Shown in pieces: positions 47,091 to 64,000 of a stretch of DNA of 64,000 nt; the first letter of the stretch is position 1; each line of letters starts with the position of its first letter. A program made the translations under genes and the position numbers. Below the pieces are notes generated by a model that was not told the origin of the DNA, made no database searches, and saw nothing but the letters and a program-made list of their open reading frames with translations. This DNA is from Syngnathus acus. Its lineage: Eukaryota; Chordata; Actinopteri; Syngnathiformes; Syngnathidae. The stretch lies in assembly GCF_901709675.1 (NCBI RefSeq), contig NC_051094.1, positions 13,820,501 through 13,884,500 of the forward strand. Direction: 5' to 3'.

Positions 47091-47449
47091 AAAAATAGGT
47101 GGTCACATGACCAACTTCTTCTATGAATTTCTGGAAAACGGGTGGCACTACTTGCCCCTTGGCACAAATTACCCCACTCTCCCCTACCTATGATGAAAAT
47201 CACAGACCTCGGTCATATATTTACTAAGTGGGAGAAATTGCACAATCGGTGGCTGATTTTACCCCTCTGTATATGCTGGGACAAAAAAATGTATTGATGT
47301 CGGTGGATGACAGTTGTTGTGTATCCCTAATAAAATTACCTTTATAATCAGTACTAACCTTAGCTGTACTTTTCATTGTACATGAACCTCACTCCTAAGA
47401 GCTCTAAATCAGTCTGTTGTTCACATCTATTTGTATTCTCCAGGAAAGA

Positions 47450-58557
<11,108 letters not shown>

Positions 58558-58727
58558 ATTCACTTTGAATATACCTATACTCACAAAAATTAAACATCAG
58601 ATGAACTTGAAAGAAATTGAATACACTACGCTTAATATTTGAACTTAGTGTCATGTAAATAATTCATTTAGTGCAACCTGAAATTTACTATCTCTTCTCA
58701 ACTAATTTGACAATGAAGAAAACCAAT

Positions 58728-59121
58728 TACCGTATTTTCCGCACTATAAAGCGCACCGGATTATAAGGTGCACCTTCAATGAATGGCCCATTTTAAAACT
58801 TTGTCCATGTATAAGGCGACCCGGATTATAAGGCGCATAGAATAAATAACTCAACGTTGCTCACACGTTAATGCAATCACAATATAGTAACACTCGAAAT
58901 AGTGACAACAACAACAATATATCAATAACTCAACGTTGCTCAAATGTTATTATCACACAACACACAAAATAAACACGTAAAGCTTACCTTAATAAATTAG
59001 TCCTCATCCACGAATCCATATTGGTCCATATATAAAGGCGCACCGGATTATAAGGCACACTGTCGGCTTTCGAGAAAAATGGAGGTTTTTAGGTGCGCCT
59101 TATATTCCGGAAAATACGGTA
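58728..59121. mobile_element. MITE with TACCGTATTTTCCG inverted ends
   Basis: Left end TACCGTATTTTCCGCACTAT and right end ATATTCCGGAAAATACGGTA are inverted repeats. Inside, CCGGATTATAAGGCGCA-like units recur (about 58758, 58812 and 59045), as does a duplicated AATAACTCAACGTTGCTCA (about 58847 and 58924). There is no coding capacity. It is a widespread vertebrate repeat type; the superfamily is not assigned. Confidence 0.85.
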
Positions 59122-61563
59122 CAGTGGAATCCTGGAAGTCAATTGCCTCGGTACTCGATGTATCAGGTTTTTGACGCAAAATGTCGGTAAATCTGTCTCC
59201 GTTCTCGGACAAAGCTTCAGAAACTGACGTTAGTCAGCGTTAAGAGTTGTGTTCACGCGATAACAACCATCTAAAATGTTATGTTATATTTAAGAGGCTG
59301 GACGACGGATCATTTTAAGAGAAAGCTTTAGAGCAGGGCCTTTTCAGTAATGAATATATCCACAAGATGCAACACACCAGCTCAACTGCCGCACGTGTGC
59401 AATAACACGTTAGGTACAGATGCCTGTGTGCACTTACATATGTCACACTATTTGTCAACAATAGCCATTCTTTCATTCACATTGATTCGCTTTTGGGACT
59501 ATTTCCGGGATTTCTATCATGGGTAAGTACGTTGTGTGTTTAAACAGTGTTATTTTGTCGTGTTTAATTATATTTCTAGCTCATTATTTGTGTTTTAAAT
59601 GACCGACGTGTCAAGTGCGGCATAAGTCTGTCGTCCAAGCTTGTGCTGTAGTTTGTTTTGGGTGTTTTTTGTAGTTTTATTTACTGTTGCTTCGGAACAC
59701 GACGGCTTCGCTTCTTGACGCTCATTGGAACAAATTAGCATTGAGATCCCCGTTTCTTCTTTATTTCAAGTGGTTCAATGTTAAAATATTCAAGTTTGCT
59801 TCAGTACTTAGTCAGTCAGTCAAGTCTTTTCTTGTTCTTTGTAATGGGCCTCCAACTCTTCTGTATTAATCTCCGTACTGTGGTGTACATATAAATCCAA
59901 AATATCGATAGTAAGATAACTTTTGATGTAATGGAAAAATAAGCAAATTTTCCCATAAAATTCTAACTTTGGGAATTAAATGACATGACTCAAATGTATC
60001 AATTTCAAATAATATTGTTTGTGTTGTTTCACACTGGAGAGAATGAGACAGATGAGATAGTGAGCAGATTGTTGTTTGCCATTCAACTAATCTGTACTGA
60101 ATGAAATGTTTTTTTCTTGATGTCGACCTGCTGTTAAGACTGCAGATACCCGAGCCTTATCATTGCTTTTCATATCACACTGTATTGTAGTATGTCGTAT
60201 TGGATTGTATGCACTCAAGAGCACTACAGCTTTCTATATATTCAAGCAATTATCCTAGTATAGATAAAGCTGTCCAGCTCAGGCGTGTAGTTCTTGATGA
60301 ATGTCATAGTGTGATTGAGCAAAAGCTTAATTACTTGTTACCCTGTGACATTATATATGTATTTTACTGTATATTACTGTTTGAACAACTGTGTAGTCTT
60401 ACAGTGTTAATATTGTCACAATGCGTTTTAATGTCTTTTCTTGTTCACTCACTGTTGGTGGTACATTATCCATCCTGTTTATCTTCTGTATTATATTGTT
60501 GTACTGTTACAGTATTTATCGAAGTCATTGATCATGTAACAATACCACAGGATTCCCAACACACAGATAATAGCACTTACACACCACTCCATGTCCAGTA
60601 GTTAGTACTATATATTTGTAAAATCAAAATTTTCATACTGGATCAGGTTCCATTTTAAATTGATATTTGCCACAGTTTATTGATTGTGTAATTTATTATG
60701 CACATGTACGCAATATGTTGGATATACGTACATTGGCCTGCAAAAGTATTCCTTGAAATTAATCATTCCACACATGAATGTAGTTGATTGGATTGCATGT
60801 GATTGTTTTAAAAATAAAATCAGAATCAACAGAATGTCTATTGTGGTATTTCGCCACCAGCTTTGCACTCAAATTGTTCTGTGTTGTTCTCACCACAGAT
60901 CAGACTCTTGGTGGGATTTAGGTCTGGATTTTGACTGGGCTATACTGAACCACTGTAGTGCAAGTGCCCATTTTTAATTTAATGCCTGGAACACACAGTG
61001 CAATTTACTATATTTTACTGTACTGATCACTTTCGTGTAGATAAAATGTCAAGCTGACATACATACATAAGTAGGTATGTACACAAAGACACACAAGCTA
61101 AAGTTTGTGGTCAATACATCTGTTTATGCTAAGTGAATAATAAAGTATAAGATGTAATGATTTCCATTTCCCTTTGCACCTAATTCATGTTTAATTTTTG
61201 TCATTCATTTTCAAAAAGAAGGGCCACAGCAAATTGATCGATACTGGGTTAAGCTACTTCTAAAAAAGAGAAATTTGGACACCTCTTTTTTCCCAGTGCA
61301 AGGGGCTCTCGGCTGAAAATTACAATTCAAGGATGAAACAAAGCTTCGGGATAAGAAACAAACATTAAGTGCAGGAACTCATTTCTGCATTTCTTTCTCA
61401 CTTAAAACTAATATTAATGAAGTATTACGTTTTTCTTGCATATCAGAAAAGAAAGAAAAACAAATTAATAGAATTCCTACTTTGGAAAAGCTAGAAAATC
61501 TATATTAAAAATGAACTGTACTCTCTTACTCTATAGTATGTGCCCCTTAGTTATGGTGCATCA
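59122..61563. other. intergenic DNA between receptor and hk2
   Basis: Mostly AT-rich unique-looking DNA. A small relic near 60880-60960 (GGTGGGATTTAGGTCTGGAT, then TTTTGACTGGGCTAT) resembles the interior of a Tc1 transposase gene. A weakly open stretch at 60200-60601 shows no domain. Confidence 0.4.
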
Positions 61564-61571
61564 ATTTAGTA

Positions 61572-61903
61572 CACGGTGTCAAACTCAAGGCCCGGGGGCC
61601 AGATATGGCCCACCGCATCATTTTATGTGGCCCGCAAAGACAAATTGTGCATCAAATTCGTGTCATTACTAGAATTGCAAATCGTCTTCACTTTTAATAT
61701 ATATATATTTTTTTTTATATTTGACCAGTTTTTACTCGTCTGATTTGAAAACTAGTTATTTGTCAGTTTCTTCTGTAGCTTTTACTGTATATAAGGAGGT
61801 GCTCATACATTTATTTGGGTTGACACTTGACAGTCATAATGGCCCTCCGAAAGAAGCTATGACTACAATGCGGCCCGCGAAAAAAATGAGTTTGACACCC
61901 CTG
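61572..61903. mobile_element. hAT-type MITE, 332 bp
   Basis: Ends CACGGTGTCAAACTCA (degraded from CAGGGGTGTCAAACTCA) and TGAGTTTGACACCCCTG, with a perfect 8-bp target duplication ATTTAGTA at 61564-61571 and 61904-61911. Inner GGCCCGGGGGCC and GCGGCCCGCG blocks. No coding capacity. Confidence 0.92.
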
Positions 61904-61911
61904 ATTTAGTA

Positions 61912-63129
61912 AATGTTATTCTGAAATAATATACGAATTTCACACATTTTCCAAGTCTGAATTTGAACCAATTTGGTCCTTATAAAAGTGTGCATCTGGT
62001 GAACAACTGATCGGAAATACACAAGCAGGAGTAAACAAACATGGCAAAACTCAGACACAGCACAGAACCACACCTTCGGAACGAGGACACAACCTGCTTT
62101 ATAACCGTCATGAGGGACATGAATGTGTTCCATGGACAGTAGAAAGAAACAAGTGGAAAAGATATTTGCGTCATGACGTTATCATACGTCACAGTTTAGA
62201 AGGGGATATCATAATTAACATGTATAGTCGGGAATAACTGCTAATGCATGTAAACCGATTATTCAAAATGTTTCTGAAACAAGAATTTTAACCTTAACTT
62301 AAATATTGACTGCAAGTAAGCGGGGTCACTGTAAAAGAGAATTGCACTATATTTTAATTGAGTTGTTTTAATCTATTCAATGCTAAAGTGTGTTTTTCTT
62401 GAATGCACGTATATCCACATCCACATAAAGTTGATAGCAATGTATAGATACATTAACATTCGTAATCTGTGCAGCCAGACAAGGTGTAGAAGTCAAGAAC
62501 TCAAATTAATCAACAAGTAATTACTTATTAATGGAATTAAACAAATTATTTGCAAACATCTGCTTTGACTTTGGAAGATGACCAAACAGTAACTGAATCA
62601 GTTTCTAAAAGAGTATAGCATCAATCCCTCTCATGTGATATTGCTGAACTGTTGATTTTTTTTTTTTTTTTTCATCATTAAACACTATCAAATAAACAAC
62701 AATATTTGGGTCATAAACAGTAATAGACAGAGTCTCTCAAGTGGCTATACTCTCACATATGACTTTTGCTACAGTCCTGCCATACAAGCGTCACAAAGAG
62801 TGAGGCGATTTGCAAATGCATATGTAGAGGCTTGTGCGTGGCTCCGTAACTCCACATTTAGACAGCAAGGGAACACTAATCCCTGTTTGGCTGCAGTCTT
62901 GATCACGTGGTTCACAGCGTTTTTCATTTTTTTGTGTTTTCGGAGAGAAGGATGGATCTTGGGCAAGTAGCATTTATTCAATAGTCTCTTCATTTAACAA
63001 CAAAATTTTGTTTTGTAGGTTCTCATTACGTAACAGAGAGAAGGATAGGGGGATGAGGGATGGCTGGATGGATAAAATAATTCTAAAAGCACTGTATTCA
63101 AACATAACAGCTCTACAAGGTACGGAAAA
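61912..63129 (-). other. 3-prime flank and 3-prime UTR of hk2
   Basis: The 3-prime UTR of hk2 (minus strand) begins just left of 63130. A candidate AATAAA is at 62973-62978 (minus strand), about 150 bp past the stop. The rest is AT-rich with nothing recognised. Confidence 0.4.
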
Positions 63130-63579
63130 TTAGTTTGGGCTATTACTCCTAATTCTACAGGCGACTGCAGTTATGAGTGCTGCTCCTTTGCCACTTCCAT
63201 CTTCTGACTTATGAAACGTCACCTTGCACTGTGGTGCCAAATCTTGCAATGTCTCTTGCATGACCCCTGCAAAACTGTGAAGAGAAATAAGGCTTACAGT
63301 TGGTTCAGGTTAACGTTTGTTGAAAGGGCAAAAGATACTTACTGAGGGTGCATCTTATAAAGGGTACCATCAACTCCAACTGTAACCGTGAGCTGCTGCA
63401 AATTACGATTCCGTCTTATTTTATCAACCACAGCAGCCAAACCAGCACCGCACAGCTGTGCTGCCCGACGGGAGACAACGCTGCAAACCTCCTTAACGAG
63501 GACACTGTCATCGCATGTTGAGCTGGTAAGGCCAAGGTGCTGCAAGATGCAACGGATTTGACGCATGGCCAGACGGTCA
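63130..63579 (-). CDS. hk2: hexokinase 2, last two coding exons (gene continues past the right edge)
   Basis: Hexokinase phosphorylates glucose to glucose-6-phosphate using ATP; type 2 is a ~917-residue tandem-domain enzyme that can bind mitochondria. Minus-strand exons are 63343-63579 (79 codons: [54 protein letters not shown]) and 63130-63274 ([20 protein letters not shown], then [20 protein letters not shown], stop TAA at 63130-63132). The phase is CA|T at the junction. TAVACRIR and VKEVC match HK2; HK1 ends TAVGVRLR. The glycine-rich DGSGKGAA belongs to the nucleotide-binding C-terminal half. Only about 127 residues are inside the window. Upstream exons are not visible. Confidence 0.93.
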
Positions 63580-63843
63580 CTAGAGATAAGAGAGACAAAA
63601 TACAGGTTACACACTGTGTGAGCTTAGGCATTCTGGAGCAATAAGGTAAGACAATATACACTGACCGCCAACATTATTGCCACTTTCATCTCTAGATGGA
63701 CCTAAAATACACTATAACGTTTACAGGGGAGCTTAATTTCACCTTCTATAAACCTTTGAACGCATTTGTACTTCATGCCCAGCTTGCTGTTCTCTAACAA
63801 GGAGATGAAATGCTGAAATTCACTCCCGTTGCATATGACATAC

Positions 63844-63886
<43 letters not shown>

Positions 63887-64000
63887 CGAAAGAGAGAGAG
63901 AGAGAGAGAGCTGAAGAGAGAGCGAGACAGAAACTAATCATTATTCCAATTCTGAAAATGAAGATGATTGAAACATTTTGTTGATGTGTCTTGTGTTCAA
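63580..64000 (-). other. hk2 intron with TG/GA microsatellite
   Basis: Intron preceding the 63343-63579 exon; its acceptor reads TTATCTCTAG on the minus strand. It contains about 15 TG units at 63847-63877, followed by GAGA-rich DNA to about 63925. Confidence 0.7.

Larger units (their letters stand above)
43841..47184 (-). mobile_element. pogo-superfamily DNA transposon remnant with a nested LINE
   Basis: Ends are inverted repeats: GGGGAGAGTGGGGTAAGTAG at the left, and at the right the reverse complement of GGGGAGAGTGGGGTAATTTG. TA dinucleotides flank both sides (43839-43840, 47185-47186), as expected for the Tc1/mariner/pogo group. A GGGGTAAgTTGTGCCA-like motif recurs inside in both orientations (about 44027, 44044, 44080, 44811, 44828, 44850, 47144 and 47160). 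A minus-strand pogo-like DNA-binding domain survives at 44370-44720. The ~2-kb LINE at 45.1-47.1 kb interrupts it, so the original remnant was about 1.3-1.4 kb. Confidence 0.8.

Noticed and set aside
45543-47126. Several plus-strand open frames up to 202 codons
   Set aside because: Shadows of the LINE reverse-transcriptase frame on the minus strand.
60200-60601. 133-codon open frame between the receptor and hk2
   Set aside because: AT-rich, no domain or splice support; could not be linked to any family.

Overview
The window is from a ray-finned (teleost) fish nuclear genome. The evidence is vertebrate genes with GT-AG introns, many CA/TG and TATG/GGAT microsatellites, and typical fish repeats: a Tc1 transposon, hAT and pogo-type elements, CR1/L2-like LINEs and SINE tails ending in ATGG repeats. 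I see nothing prokaryotic or viral.

Three protein genes are present. (1) tet3, plus strand, about 0.35-38.3 kb, with ten coding exons for the 5-methylcytosine dioxygenase TET3. These are a CXXC exon (355-714), a 2.85-kb exon (20755-23605), eight catalytic-domain exons (24736-34284) and a ~4-kb 3-prime UTR. All exons join in frame to give about 2032 residues with intact iron and 2-oxoglutarate ligands. The 20-kb first intron holds a candidate alternative first coding exon (6834-6905) and two CpG-rich promoter candidates, so a second TET3 form without the CXXC domain is likely. (2) A neuropeptide FF receptor 1-like GPCR, plus strand, 47450-58557, three coding exons, 471 residues. (3) The last two coding exons of hexokinase 2 (hk2), minus strand, 63130-63579; the gene continues beyond the right edge.

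Layout: 0-20.7 kb is the tet3 amino end and its regulatory first intron, with a perfect 142-bp inverted repeat at 8.7-9.2 kb. 20.7-34.3 kb is the tet3 body, with a LINE endonuclease fragment and a 1.3-kb hAT element in its introns. 34.3-38.3 kb is the 3-prime UTR, with several miR-29 and let-7 type seed matches. 38.3-47.4 kb is intergenic, with a TG microsatellite, a LINE fragment and a pogo-type transposon carrying a nested LINE. 47.4-58.6 kb is the receptor, with introns full of transposons. 58.6-63.1 kb is intergenic MITE-bearing DNA, followed by the 3-prime end of hk2.

The genes share no pathway. Their adjacency is evolutionary: TET3 and HK2 are linked on human chromosome 2p, and their paralogs TET1 and HK1 are linked with NPFFR1 on 10q. 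The window therefore looks like the TET3/HK2 copy of that paralogous block, still carrying an NPFFR1-type receptor.
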